DNA of 64,000 nt from Fonsecaea monophora. Its lineage: Eukaryota; Ascomycota; Eurotiomycetes; Chaetothyriales; Herpotrichiellaceae. Positions 10,200 to 21,537 of this stretch are shown one piece after another (the stretch's first letter is position 1; every line of letters begins with the position of its first letter). The DNA is taken from positions 291,093-355,092 of the forward strand of contig NW_019173954.1 in the NCBI RefSeq assembly GCF_001642475.1. The letters are read 5' to 3'. A program made the translations under genes and the position numbers. The notes under the pieces are model-generated. The model was not told the origin of the DNA, ran no database searches, and was given only the letters and a program-made list of their open reading frames with translations.

Positions 10200-11354
10200 A
10201 TGGCAACTCAGGCAGTCCCCGAAGCGCTGACGGCGCCAACACAAACGTTCAAGAATGTTCCCCCATTCCCAGAGGATGTGCCGACCGCACCCCTCCTACG
10301 CCTGTCTCTGGCCAAACTGCTTGACCGTGATCCTGAAGAGGTGAACCGGTTCGTGCGAGCCTGCGAAGACCTCGGATTCTTTTACCTAGACTTGACTGGG
10401 CCAGGAGACTCTTTGCTCGCCGATGCAGATCAACTTTTCAAGGTTGGGGAGGAGTTGTTCGACCTTCCACTGGACGAGAAAAAGCAGTATGACTTCCAGA
10501 AGAAGGGGTCGTACTTTGGCTACAAAGGGTTTGGTGCCAATGTGGTTGACCGAGATGGCAATCTCGACCGCAACGAGTTCTATAATGTGAGTTGAGTCAG
10601 GACCCTGGTGAATACGAGATGAATCCTGATCAACATGCAGGTATCCAAAGATGACTTGTTCGGGATCATGGATCCGATACCTGCTCCTGAAGTTCTCAGC
10701 TCACGACGGCCCCTTTTGAAATCCTTCATGTCCTCAGCTCATGGGATTGTCACACTGGTGCTAGAACTGCTTAACGACCACCTCAGACTACCACCCAATA
10801 CATTGCAAGGCATGCATCGGCTCGAGGGCCATGCGGGGGATCAGGTTCGTTTTATCAAAGCTCCGCCTCAGCCTATGGACGACAGACGGACCGCGTTGGG
10901 TGAGCACACCGACTTTGGAAGTGTCACGGTCCTCTTCAATCGGTTGGGTGGTCTGCAGGTCCTTCCCCCAGGACGAGACGCACAATGGTGCTACGTAAAA
11001 CCCCTCCCTAACCACGCCATTATCAATCTGGGCGACGCAATGGTAAAATTCACAAACGGCCTTCTCCGGTCCAACATACATCGCGTGGTCTCCCCACCCG
11101 GCGAGCAGGCAGACCACACCCGATACTCCCTGGTGTACTTCAACCGACCAGAGAATGACGTGTTGCTGAAGCGGTTGGAGGGCAGCGAGATGATCCCCCC
11201 ATTGGATGAGGGCACAGTTGAAGAAGAGATTAATAGCAAAGACTGGATCTTGAGACGAGCACTGGGTCATCGTATTGAACTGTTTGGGAACGATGCTTCG
11301 AACTTCGACAAAATCCAAGGGACGGAGAAGATCAGCCAACGTGCGTACCTGTAG
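10200..11354 (+). CDS. 2-oxoglutarate/Fe(II)-dependent dioxygenase, isopenicillin N synthase-like, 366 aa
   Basis: Non-haem iron oxygenase of the IPNS/1-aminocyclopropane-carboxylate oxidase fold. Exons are 10200-10586 and 10641-11354, with a 54-bp phase-0 intron (GTGAGT...TGCAG). The N-terminal DIOX_N region contains RACEDLGFFYLD. The catalytic double-stranded beta-helix holds GEHTDFGS (His and Asp iron ligands, near residue 218), NIHRVVSPP (third ligand His, near 275) and the TRYSLVYF arginine that binds 2-oxoglutarate. The facial triad and co-substrate Arg are complete, so the enzyme should be active. The substrate cannot be inferred. No other biosynthetic gene adjoins it. Confidence 0.9.
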
Positions 11355-11789
11355 AGTCTGGATGGGTGTGGTTATGACGAAGTGGGAGTCATTCGGTTAT
11401 GTGTATGAGCCATGTTGCTCAGTGATTCATGTCAATAACACATATTTGAGTCTATTATTCACGGTGACTCAGACATTGTAGGCTGTGAAGTGAATGGAGT
11501 CGTCAATCACAATGAATCGTGATGGTGTCTCCAAAAATGTCGGGCCTCGACCCAAAAGGGGTTTAGCCTCCCTGCGCACAATAGAGAAATTTCGATGATT
11601 TTTCTCACTTCGAAGTTGTAATTATTGTTCATTGTTCACCAACGATTGATTGCATTGGGCCAAAAGCCTGGTGCGTCAAGCTCCAATCTTCAGGTCAACC
11701 ATACTTGCTGCATATTCGTATTCGTTCGTCCACATTACTACGTCTCATGTGTCGAAAGAACACCCCCATTTACATCTGCCTACACGGCC
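11355..11789. other. Intergenic, 435 bp: RRN3 upstream region
   Basis: Tandem intergenic sequence between two plus-strand genes. The frame of RRN3 is open upstream to about 11625 but offers no ATG before 11790. No other element was seen. Confidence 0.5.
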
Positions 11790-13844
11790 ATGTTAACCCC
11801 GCCACCTCAGGCCCGTCGGCCTGTTCTACCGGCCAGCATCTCGACTCCTTCGCTTCCTTCAAAAACCATGAGACCCCAACCTATGCAACGGAGATCAACC
11901 CTGAAGCGGTCAATCGATGAAACCAGTTTCATGGAGACGCCTTCAAGTCCCTCCAAACGCTCTCGCGTGACCTTTGATTCCGACGTCGAGATTGTGTCCG
12001 CAGACGATGATGAGGACCTGGATCCCCTGGTGGTCAAAGAGCAAGTGCGGAGAGCCATTGAAAGACATCGGTTTAGAGAAGACGAGGCATACGAGCGTGT
12101 GAAGGGCTATTTCAATGCCTCCCCGGACAAACCAAACGCACCCTCCACCAAGGTGCTCAAATTTCACCTTCAGGCTCTCCTGGCCAATGTCACGTCACTC
12201 GACAAAGACTGCAGCGGCTTAGTCGATGCAGTCCTGAATAGCGAGTGGGTAGGACGGGATGATCAGTACTATGCAATTTTTGTCAGATTCCTCAACAACC
12301 TGGCTGCGGCGCAACGCGGCTATCAGCGCAAGATCATGTCGGTCCTGGTTGACCTTTTGGGGCCTCAAAAGACACGGCGCATCGACAGCTCAACCCCCGT
12401 CAGACAACCAAAGATCCATCGACGAGTTCTGCAAGCCATCCAACACATCACCGTCAACGTCCCTTCATCACCTGCCGCTCTGGCCGATCGTGTCGCTTCC
12501 CGACTCCAGTTCGATTTTCAGAAGGCTGAGGAGCGCATGACGTACATACGAAATTTTATGGAGATGATCAAACATGTACCCGAGCTCACATCGGAGATTC
12601 TGACATGTGTCTTGCGAGAACTCATCAAGCTTGACGTTTCGGTTCAGGTTGATCTCGATGACGAAGAGGAGGATGTCGAAGACGATTTACTTACCCACAT
12701 GTCGTCTTCGCAAACACTGGTTGCGCGCTCATCTCAGGACATGATGGCTGGCGGGCTCGATGATCAAAGTGATGATCTAAGCACCAGTGATGAATCAGAG
12801 ATGGATGAAGACGAAGATACTGACCCGGCTGTCGCTCGTCGCCGTAAACTGAAGGAGGATATCAAGCAGATTGACCTGATTATGGACATTCTGTTCCAAT
12901 ACTACGCCAAACTCACAACTTCTGCCGCCCTCCAAACCCGCGATAATGCTGTTGAGCAGCTTATCTCTCAATTTCACACTCACATCCTTCCGACATATCG
13001 GGCGCGGCATCCGCAATTCTTGGTCTTCCACTTTGCCCAAGCCGATCCTATCATTGTCGATCGCTTCGTCACATCCTGTGTCGCTGTTCTTGTCGACAAG
13101 AAACAACCGCATCTCCTTCGACACAGCGCCGCCGCCTACTTTTCGGGATTTGTTGGCCGTGGTGCCCATGTCTCGCCGCAGGTGGTGCACGATTGCTTGG
13201 ATCTGCTCTGCGACCATCTGACCATCTTGCGAAAGTCATACGAGCCCACATGTCGCGGTCCCGACCTGAAACGCTATGGCGATTTCTATGCCGCCTTCCA
13301 AGCAATTCTGTACATCTTTTGTTTCCGCTGGCGAGACATCGCCTCTGCCAACTCCGACGACGAATCCGACATTGATGTCGACGAGGATGAGGCCGAGACG
13401 TACCATTTTGCCGAGTCACTCCGTGAGTCACTTCGGGCGGCGATCTACTCCCCACTCAACCCATTGCGCGTCTGCACCCCGGTCATTGTCGAGCAATTTG
13501 CCAAGCTGACGCACGCCTTGCAATTATTCTACGTCTATCCGAAGCTCGAAGAGAATAGACATGTGCGAGTTACTGGCCACTGGCGCGGCGTGTCCGATTT
13601 GACTATCAGCAATCCCGACCGGGATTTGAGCTGGGTTGGAGACAATGGGATGTTGGAGGGGTATTTCCCCTACGACCCGTACCACTTGCCCATCAGCAAG
13701 CATTGGATCGAAGGAGATTACGTTGAGTGGAAAGGTATTCCTGGGGAGGAGGCCGAGGACACGGATTCTGAAGATGACGCGGGCATGGATGTTGGGGGAG
13801 TCGACGAGGATGACGATCTTGATCATGACTCAGACGACGAGTGA
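11790..13844 (+). CDS. rrn3: RNA polymerase I-specific initiation factor RRN3, 684 aa
   Basis: TIF-IA/Rrn3 bridges RNA polymerase I to the core factor at rDNA promoters in the nucleolus. The sequence is a single exon. The ATG at 11790 (MLTPPPQARRP) is the first in frame. A basic Ser/Pro leader is followed by the HEAT-like Rrn3 domain. Recognisable family segments are RHSAAAYFSGFVGRGAHV, KRYGDFYAAFQAILYIFCFRW and NPLRVCTPVIVEQFA with KLTHALQLFYVYPKLEENR. An acidic Asp/Glu/Ser stretch sits mid-protein (about residues 300-355) and another forms the C-terminal tail (DEDDDLDHDSDDE), both as in fungal orthologues. Phosphorylation of the acidic loop is known to control the yeast factor; that is an extrapolation here. 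Confidence 0.95.
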   Translation: MLTPPPQARRPVLPASISTPSLPSKTMRPQPMQRRSTLKRSIDETSFMETPSSPSKRSRVTFDSDVEIVSADDDEDLDPLVVKEQVRRAIERHRFREDEAYERVKGYFNASPDKPNAPSTKVLKFHLQALLANVTSLDKDCSGLVDAVLNSEWVGRDDQYYAIFVRFLNNLAAAQRGYQRKIMSVLVDLLGPQKTRRIDSSTPVRQPKIHRRVLQAIQHITVNVPSSPAALADRVASRLQFDFQKAEERMTYIRNFMEMIKHVPELTSEILTCVLRELIKLDVSVQVDLDDEEEDVEDDLLTHMSSSQTLVARSSQDMMAGGLDDQSDDLSTSDESEMDEDEDTDPAVARRRKLKEDIKQIDLIMDILFQYYAKLTTSAALQTRDNAVEQLISQFHTHILPTYRARHPQFLVFHFAQADPIIVDRFVTSCVAVLVDKKQPHLLRHSAAAYFSGFVGRGAHVSPQVVHDCLDLLCDHLTILRKSYEPTCRGPDLKRYGDFYAAFQAILYIFCFRWRDIASANSDDESDIDVDEDEAETYHFAESLRESLRAAIYSPLNPLRVCTPVIVEQFAKLTHALQLFYVYPKLEENRHVRVTGHWRGVSDLTISNPDRDLSWVGDNGMLEGYFPYDPYHLPISKHWIEGDYVEWKGIPGEEAEDTDSEDDAGMDVGGVDEDDDLDHDSDDE

Positions 13845-14814
13845 TCTGGTCATGTGCGCGTGGACTTGATCTGCCTATCCACTTGCTTTGTCTCTTTATG
13901 TCATGGTTTCGCAACGCACCGAGTATTTACAGCGTCACGAGAAAAACGGCCTGTCTCTTTTCGCAAAAGGGAAAGGGGAAAGGGAAATGGCGTTGGAATT
14001 GTGTTTGTTCGGACTGTCGCGTTCAAGCGTGCTTTTTGAGGAGCTACCCATATCTTTCTTTGCATACACCCCAAAAGTCGGAGTTGGTATGGCTGGACGG
14101 GACGAAAGAGTTTTTTGTTCATGTATTGTCCGAAATGGTTCCAAAAGAGAGAAAATGAAGGATGAAGATGAAAATGACAAAAGTCCAAAAGTCTAATCTA
14201 GAAGTTTGAACGAATTGACAGATCTTGAATTTCGTCTGGCCTGTCTGAAAGAAGTCATCGCTGTAACGAGGGATAACTATCGAGTAGGAGCGGGTGACTC
14301 GTAAGACGTGCCCGGGAATTGCGTTCATAACGGATTTGTTCTGACCTGATCTGGCCTGGCCTGGCCTGGCCTGGCCTGACGTAACCTCGCCACGGTCAAC
14401 GAAATATTACGTGGTCTATATGTTGATACAGTTCAGTACCTAACAGCCATAGGAGAAGTCGTGTGATATGGCAATGGAATAGAACGAATATAGTAGAGAG
14501 TAAAATGCGAGTCGTAGAATGGAATGCATCGAGTGAAATGATAATGAATGATACTGCGTGATAATCTGAATAATGCTCAACCTCCCAAACAAACCGGGCT
14601 CGAAAGGAATCAGTAGCAGGGTATCTTTTTTTTTGGTGAAGTTGTATACTTGTACGAGCATGAGTATACACCAGGATTCGCGGAGATGTGATATTGACGT
14701 GATACAAGATATTGACGTTTTATGATATGGCAAGATGTGATATAACCCTCACGAGTCGAGACAAGACACGATATGACGAGAGACAACGAGACGTGAGAGC
14801 CAGCTCAGTCCAGC
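13845..14814. other. Convergent gap, 970 bp, with CTGGC tandem repeat
   Basis: This lies between RRN3 and the SIMPL gene and should hold both 3' UTRs. It contains a CTGGC tandem repeat at 14351-14378. No gene is supported. The AT-rich right half looks like a terminator region. Confidence 0.6.
14351..14378. repeat. CTGGC pentanucleotide repeat, about 5.5 copies
   Basis: Perfect tandem copies of the 5-mer CTGGC in the convergent intergenic region. A simple sequence repeat with no evident function. Confidence 0.9.
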
Positions 14815-15735
14815 TCAGACGCCGCCCCTCCTGAACCAGGCCTCCAAGCCCGTCTTCCACGCGCAGAACTCACCTTCGACCTGCGCGGCGATTTCCAGCG
14901 TGCCCGGCTCGAGCCCGAACGTCTCGGTCGCCGCGTCCCCATCGTCCCCGGGCCCGGCCCCGGCACGCATCTCGGTGTGGTCCACAAGTTCGTCATGCAT
15001 GGCGGCGTGGCGCTGGAAACGCAGGCCGTCGACGTCCCCGTACACGACGTGCCGGCTAAGGCGGTGGCTCTCGGAGATTTTGATGGCGCGCACTTTGTCC
15101 ATGCCCAAGGGCCGGACGTAGGCGCGGACCTTGTCGAGCGCGTCGACCATGGCCTCGGAGCGGCACTTGGAGAAGAGCCGCTTCTTGGTTGTCTCGTCGA
15201 GCGTCCACTTGAGCGACTGCACCGACGCGGCGGGCGTTTTGGAGATCTGCGCGAGCAGCGCGCCCAGCGGGTCGAAGTCGCGGAACTCGGCCTCGATCTC
15301 CATGCTCGCTTGGTACTGCGGCGTCTCGCGCGACAGCAGAGACCCGGGCTTCTGCCACGAGTAGCTGCGGAAGGTCGTCACGGAGAGGTCCGCCACGGCG
15401 GGCTCATACTCGATGTCGCCATTGTTGGCCGACGCGTTGACGGTGGGGAGCTGAGCGAGCGGTCTGAGCACGGCCAGGACGTCGTCGGCAGTCTTCCGCA
15501 CTTCATCGGCGACCTTGTCCTGCTTGGGCCCCTCGGCGTAGATGTGCAGGGACACGACGGCCCGGTTGGCGGGCACGGTGATGCTCGACTGCCCGTTGAG
15601 GTGGACCGAGATGGGCTTCGGCGCCGAGAGGTACGAGGGGATACCGAGGACGCAGAGGACGGTGATGATGGACTGTTTGAGCCAGGACGAGGCGATCATT
15701 GTCGCGACGAATTGCGCTGTGGTGAAGAGAAGCAT
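14815..15735 (-). CDS. SIMPL (DUF541) domain protein with N-terminal membrane anchor, 306 aa
   Basis: Single-exon protein of the SIMPL family, common in bacteria as periplasmic or outer-membrane proteins and found sporadically in fungi. Residues 1-45 are hydrophobic (IASSWLKQSIITVLCVLG) and suggest a signal anchor. The domain begins with SVHLNGQSSITVPANRAVVSLHI and includes repeated beta-alpha elements and the ACTTKKRL/AMVDALDKVRAYVRPLGM-type helix region near residues 200-225. The second Met (residue 13, MIASS) is an alternative start that places the hydrophobic stretch at the very N-terminus. The molecular role is unknown. The family name derives from an animal IRAK-associated protein, which does not transfer. 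Confidence 0.75.
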   Translation of the reverse strand: MLLFTTAQFVATMIASSWLKQSIITVLCVLGIPSYLSAPKPISVHLNGQSSITVPANRAVVSLHIYAEGPKQDKVADEVRKTADDVLAVLRPLAQLPTVNASANNGDIEYEPAVADLSVTTFRSYSWQKPGSLLSRETPQYQASMEIEAEFRDFDPLGALLAQISKTPAASVQSLKWTLDETTKKRLFSKCRSEAMVDALDKVRAYVRPLGMDKVRAIKISESHRLSRHVVYGDVDGLRFQRHAAMHDELVDHTEMRAGAGPGDDGDAATETFGLEPGTLEIAAQVEGEFCAWKTGLEAWFRRGGV

Positions 15736-16579
15736 AGAAATTGTTGCTCAGGTCTTTTGTCTTTGTTTTTTGACAGCGCTTCTCCTCCGAAAAGGCCACT
15801 GAGACGATATGTATGTTTGTATGGTTGGTTGATCTCAAGCCCAACAGATCTCAGGACAAGGTGGTCATAATTGCTTCTGAAGGGCGAGAACACAACAGAT
15901 GGCGTTTCTTACCTCAATCAAGCCTTCATAATAGCTTTGTTATTCATCAACTGTTGCTACTCGGTAGAGTACGTAAGGCCAGATTAACCTATATAGGTGG
16001 CGTCTTCAAATGTTTAGGCAACGGCGGAAAAAGGCCAAGGTGTTTGTTTGAAACCCGTTGCTCGCGAATCGAAACCGTGACATCTCAGAAAGGGAAAAGG
16101 ATGTTGATTTCCTGGCCCCGGGCATCCGAGATTGTCATGTTTGTCGTGTTTGCTTGTTTTCTCTGTTTGCCCTGTTTGTCCGTGTTTCTTCTACACCCAC
16201 TGTCCTGCTGTATGTTTTTTTTTGGCTGTAGGTACTTACAAAGCTACTTTCTCTACATTTCTATCGCATGTGTCATGGAACAAAATCGGCTTCTATTCTC
16301 TATTTCTTGTCTGCACTGTACGGACGACCGATTTCCCTAGGAACGAATGAGGCATTCCGCGCACCATATGAATCAAACGAGGAAGACGCTGGACGCTGAA
16401 TCAGATACCGCCATATGAGCCTACCTATTCAGACTTATTCTAATATCCAGGCCATGAGTCGTCTATGTAATTTTGAGCCTCCTACCATGCAGCCCCTTGA
16501 GCTTGATACACTAGCGACCTACCTATCTACCTACCTACCTATTCCGTATCCACCGTGTTGGACCTCGTCGAGATTGACT
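15736..16579. other. Intergenic, 844 bp
   Basis: Tandem gap between two minus-strand genes. It holds the SIMPL promoter (left) and the MFS 3' UTR (right). T-rich runs at 16210-16260 and a CTAC/ACCT microsatellite at 16517-16540 are present. No gene was recognised. Confidence 0.55.
16517..16540. repeat. ACCT/CTAC tetranucleotide microsatellite
   Basis: Tandem ACCT units with one interruption, downstream of the MFS gene. The same 4-mer recurs at 48749-48767 and more degenerately near 49060-49110. Confidence 0.85.
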
Positions 16580-18599
16580 TCACACTTGCTCGGTATGTCG
16601 CGGTCCATCGCTCTTCTCAGTAACTGCTGCAATGCCTTTGGTTGTCTCGACCGTGGAGTCAGGGTGGACCACGGTACCATCCCTACCACTGACCACGAGC
16701 TCGTGCGTGTTGTGGTCAATATGGATGTCCGAGGCGTAGACCATGATGGTTTCGGTGTCGCCAAAGAGTTTGGCCACTTCCTCGAGTGGCACGCCCTTGG
16801 TCTCCGGCAGGAGGAAGAACATGGTGATGGTGCCGACGCCGCAGATGATGATGAAGACCTATGTACGCGGAGAGGTTGTAAGATATTATTTCCCGCAGTT
16901 TCTTCCTGGTGTGGAAAGAGAGAACAGCCAGGCTGGTGCAGAGGGCGGGCAGATGGGTGGGTGACGGTCACGTACCAGGTAAAACTTCCAGCCAATGTTG
17001 GCAAATGCCGTGGCAGTAACTTGCAGATAGACAAGGTCGGTGAGGGCCACCACGGCCATTGACATGCAAACACCTGTTTTGTATAGGTGACGTGGTAAGC
17101 AACTGCGCATTTTGCACGTCTCCATGAAAAGGGGTCCATCTTACCTTTGGCACGCAGATGATTGGGAAACACTTCGCTATAAAACACGATTCCTGCAACG
17201 TCGACTCCACAGCTGTAGACGACCTCGAACAGGAACAACGCCGCGACCCCCATGGCCAGACCCGAGGTATTGTCGGTCCCTGCAAAGCTGGCGACCATGG
17301 CCGCCTCGATGATGAGCCAGAAGCAGCACCCTCCCACGCCGAACAGCATCAGCGGTTTTCGCCCGATGCGGTCCATGAACACCGCCCCGATCGCGTTGCC
17401 GATGATGGCCGTGGTGATCCAGCCGCACTGCAGACGGAGTTGGTCCTCGGTGCCGTAGCCGAGACTCTTGTACAGCGTCGGGCCGTAGTTGTTGATGACC
17501 AGCACCCCGGTAGACTGGCCGACAAAGGCGAAACCCATGGCCAGGATTGTTCGCTTTCGGTACGATTTCTTGAAAAACATGTCCCACTAGAGTGACAAAC
17601 AGTTAGGTTCTGGGGGGAAAGCATGGCGGATCTGGACGGGGCGAGGTGGTCAGGTATGTTTGTGTTCTGCTCACCCATGAAACCGACAGGGTACGATCAA
17701 ACTCGGCCTGCTTGCGCATCTGATAGAACTCGCCTCGCGCGAATTCTTGGTCCTCGTCGCCCGGGATGGCGTGGAGCCGGAGCACAATCTTCTCCGCTTC
17801 CTCCTCGCGGCCCTTCATGAGTAGGTATCTCGGGCTTTCCGGGACGAAGGGAAGCATGGCGAGCATGAGGAGCGGGAAAAAGAGCGCAATCCCCAGCGGA
17901 CCACGCCATTGGGCTTGGGGCTCTTTGACGTAGAAAAAGCCCATTCCCGTGTACGCCGCGATCGCGTAGCCGATGGCAATGTTGACGCCGTTGAGGCCAA
18001 CGAAGAAGCCGCGCAGTGCGGGCGGCGCAAGCTCAGCACTATATGCAGGCGCTGCAAAGATGGACATTAATACTCCTTTATTTTGTACATTTCGTGGTGT
18101 AAAAATCTGCACTTACTGACTGCCAGGAAGCCCCAGCTTCCCATACCGGCGAAGAACCTGGCGGTAATAAACATAGCCGTGCCGTTTGAACCGCATATCA
18201 AGGCGCCACCAAGCAAGGACCAAAAGGAGCAGAAGACGACACCGGCCTTTCTGCCCCATTTGTCCATGATATAGCTCACTATCATGATGCCGAAAAATGC
18301 CCCTGCCTTTGCCCCATAGTTAGATTCATATGCTTGAATTGGATCAACTGGGTTGGTGGGAAAAGGCGTAGGATGTTTCAAACCTGGAAAACACCAGACA
18401 TGGCACCCTCGAGCTGGTCGGCGTCACCGGACGGCAGGCCCGTGGTCGGGCTAAGCAGCTTCATGTAGACCAGGAAGCTTGGTTCGCCTAAGGTCGTGCT
18501 AATGATGGAGGCCGGGTAGCCAAAGGCTACTTGGCCAAGAGAGACCAGCCAACATATCCAGAAGTTGTACCAATTGAACTGGCGGACCTGTGTCGCCAT
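16580..18599 (-). CDS. MFS sugar-porter family transporter, six exons, 533 aa
   Basis: Proton-coupled sugar permease of the plasma membrane (sugar porter family, lactose/hexose permease-like). Exons on the minus strand are 18384-18599, 18117-18306, 17675-18051, 17145-17586, 16976-17073 and 16580-16858. The introns are 65-117 bp and all phases agree. Joints restore family motifs: GVFQ|AGAFFG and LAV|TPAYSAEL. The sequence shows DKWGRK and DRIGRK between helices 2-3 and 8-9, RFFAGMGSWG, VPESPRYLL after helix 6 and PETKGVPLEEV after helix 12. These are the standard sugar-porter signatures. Twelve hydrophobic segments fit. Start ATG at 18599 (MATQVRQFNWYNFW). The substrate is not predictable. Confidence 0.92.
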
Positions 18600-20218
18600 G
18601 CTGAACTCTGTCCACGGGATTGGTTTCCACAGAAAGGAAGTACAAAGACAAAACTGCTCAAACAAGACCGTGATGCTTTCTCCCACATATCCCCAGCAGC
18701 CACGAGGTATAGAGATAGATCTATATATCCTCGAGCGACGGAATTTTCCTGACCCGGTCTCTGCTGCCTGTATAGGCTAACCGAGTGCCCGCGGGTCCAT
18801 CTGGAGCCCAAATACAGGGTTGGAGCAGACTATCGATGCTCGAGAAGCCATGACAAGGATGTATCTGAGTCAGGAGAGCGGTATGGGACGACGTGGGATG
18901 GGGAAGGAGAGACGCGGAGAAGGGGGAGATCAGTTGTGGGATGTCGAGAGTCCTGGACTTTGTTTGCTGTGGTTTTCCCTCCAGTTGGCATAAATGGTAT
19001 GCGTACACTCCGTATGTTGTAGAGGTCATACCTTGTAACCAGCCCTTGAGTCTTCATCAGAAGGATACGAATATCCGCCTTTGTACGACTGCTCCAGTCC
19101 TCCTGTCGTCTACCCCAAAACAGCGGGCACAGAGTCTGGGGTATCGAGGCGGAGACCAAAAAATCCCTCGGACCCGCCCACTGATTGCCATGCCACGTAC
19201 GCTTTCATCGAGCATGTTCATACTTTCCCTATGCCGCTGTCGGATGGGGCCGGCACATCCAAACATACTTTTATGCCAGGAATGCGGAGGTGATGCGAGT
19301 CGACGACTGCGGGATACGTTGGGAATTCTTGTGAAACAGTGGTAGACATCATTTGTGCGGACTGCAAACTCGTCCGATTTACCGGGGTTTTCCTTCTCGG
19401 GGACAAAGGGACTTCGGTTCTCGGAGGACATGATTCTCTATTAAATCGATTGATATGTTGATGGTCGGATAAAAAGTACAAATTGCTGACTCGTTGCCGC
19501 CCCCATTGCACCGACAAGGTCTTGTATCTCGTCGGCCACTCGCCCCCACTACCGAGGTCAAAATATCCTTGGGATGAAGTCTCCCATCTTCACGGATCTG
19601 AATGTTGTTCGTCCACGACATGCGATCCTCTTCTTTAGAAGAAAGAGTCTTCGTTCAGGACACGAAGCGAGAGGGAAGGTCACAAAAGAATTCATCAAAA
19701 GCTTCAACAAATGGCCGAGCCCGCTAGTGCAAGGCTGTTTACATACTCCTTCCTTAACAAGGCTAATAGTTGCTTTTTTCTGAACTTTTGTTATGTTTAT
19801 CGCACGGGACAAGACAAGACAGCATGCATGAGAAACGATCATAACACACATCTTATAGAGATCTATAACTACCTTCTTTCCGCGCGGTCCTTTACGTCGA
19901 GGCATTGGAAAAGTCCCACACGTGCCCCGCATAAGGCCGTGGGCCAAGTTCACTTTGCCGTTGACAACAAGAATTTTACCTTTTGCCTTGGCGGTCTTTG
20001 CACGGCGGCATACTTGCCTGGAGCAGCCGCCAAGGTCTAGCAAAGTTTAGGCTTCTTCCTGCTTAACTTTGTCCTTTTGGCGCCCCCTGGCACCTGTCAT
20101 TATCATATCTCCACCTCCACCTCTTCCACTTGTGCGCATATAACGTATGTGAGTAGACGACTTCTAACATGTATTCCCAGCCTATCCTAACTCGCTCCTA
20201 TCACACTGACTTGGACAC
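18600..20218. other. Intergenic, 1.6 kb: MFS promoter and 3' UTR of next gene
   Basis: No open frame here has recognisable family features. A minus-strand frame at 19558-20043 is basic and irregular and was not accepted. The left part should contain the MFS promoter. Confidence 0.55.
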
Positions 20219-21520
20219 TTAATGCACACCGTGATCCTCAAAGTCATCCAGCCCATGCTGATGCGGATGACCCGTCCCAAAGAGATCCTCGTCATAGCCG
20301 CCATCGTGTCCCTCCTCATACCCAAACCCGTCCTCGTCGCCCATGTCGCCGTGGTCCTCATAATCGTGGTCCGGATACCCTTCGTGGTCCATATCTGCCT
20401 GAGAATAATGCTGCTCATCCTCACCATGCTCAAAGTCTCCACCGTGCCGATTGTTGATGTGAGGCTCCTCTCCACCTGCGGGATCCTCATCCATTGCATG
20501 ATCTCTCGGCGGGGGTAGGGGGTGATCGACTGCAAACCTGACAGAAACCAGATCCCCGTTAGCCAGGCACGCCCCTCGCGAAGGAAATCCCCTTTCCGGA
20601 AAAGGTATCACTGGAACGGGGAGAAGATCAACTTACTGCGCTCTGTCGATCCTGTCATCCAACGCGGGCAACGCCGCCATCCGCATGTCGGCTTGTTCTA
20701 TCACGCCGATGTGTCCCTCCCCGGCCGCGTGTCGTCCAGACCACTCGTATCTCCCGTTTGCCTCGCTACACGCGGTCACGGTTGTGTCAGAGCAATTCCC
20801 TAACTAAACAACTTTTCTCGACCTGGGCAACCAAGCGAAAAAGTACTCGGGGCTCTTCTTGTAAACCCTGGGACTGACTTACGTGACCATCGACTCCCGC
20901 TGTCTCTTTAGCATATCCAACTGCGAATGCGGCCCGTTCCTCGCATCCATCGGGTTCTGGCGTATCTCCTCCATTTGGCGTTGCAGCTCGTGCTGCTTCG
21001 CCTGCTCGACCTTGTATTGCTCATGCTCACGGTCTCGGGGGTTGGTGGGATCGTGCGGCAGGAAGGTGCTGTTGCCTAGCGCGGTCTGGAAGTTGCCCTC
21101 TGGTGGCGTCGCCGGTGGCGGGTATTCATCATACTCGGGCGGAGTCTGGTATCGCTGCTCGGGCTGTGGCGGGGGTGGCCTGCTAGCGGGATGCGCTGTC
21201 GGCGCGTGAGCGGGGTGTGGTGTCGATGTGCTCGCGGGATGCGGTGCTGGCGCGTGAGCAGGATGCATTGTCGATGTGCTGGTAGGACGCGGTGCGCTGA
21301 GGGGATGGGGTGCTGGCCCGGGAGTCGGATGGGGTGTCGCTGTGCTCGCGGGATGGGGTGCTGGCGCGTGAGCAGGATGCATTGCCGATGTGCTCGTGGG
21401 ATGGGATGCTGGCCCGGGAGTGGGATGTGGTGTCGCTGCACTCGCGGGATGTGGTGCTGGCGCGTGAGCGGCATGCGTTGTTGACCCGTGAGCGGGATGG
21501 GCTACTCCGTGAGCAGGCAT
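20219..21520 (-). CDS. His/Pro/Ala-repeat protein with acidic His-rich tail, 361 aa, unknown function
   Basis: Exons are 20883-21520, 20637-20765 and 20219-20537. Both introns have good GTAAGT donors and the phases agree, giving 361 aa. The N-terminal half is a low-complexity array of HP, AP and TP pairs with three copies of a roughly 34-residue unit beginning AHAPAPHPAS. The middle carries a Gln/Glu-rich helical segment (EQAKQHELQRQMEEIRQNP) and a conserved-looking stretch across exon 2 (GRYEWSGRHAAGEGHIGVI, MRMAALPALDDRIDRAQ). The C-terminus is rich in Asp, Glu, His and Gly. A GA-dinucleotide tract touches the start codon. I do not recognise a family. Exon 2 looks like the part most likely to be conserved. 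Confidence 0.75.
21180..21480. repeat. Coding tandem repeat (about 100-nt unit, three degenerate copies)
   Basis: Within the first exon of the HP-repeat gene. Copies encode AHAPAPHPAS followed by ATPHPTPGPA-like and HPTSTSxMHP-like segments. The third copy is shortened. Confidence 0.75.
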
Positions 21521-21537
21521 CTCTCTCTCTCTCTCTC
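21521..21537. repeat. CT/GA dinucleotide repeat abutting a start codon
   Basis: Read on the minus strand this is a GA tract that runs directly into the ATG at 21520 of the HP-repeat gene, so it forms the end of its 5' leader. Confidence 0.9.

Noticed and set aside
19558..20043. Minus-strand frame with Lys/Arg-rich blocks resembling a small ribosomal protein
   Set aside because: No stretch matches a ribosomal protein motif, there is no good start context, and later residues are erratic.
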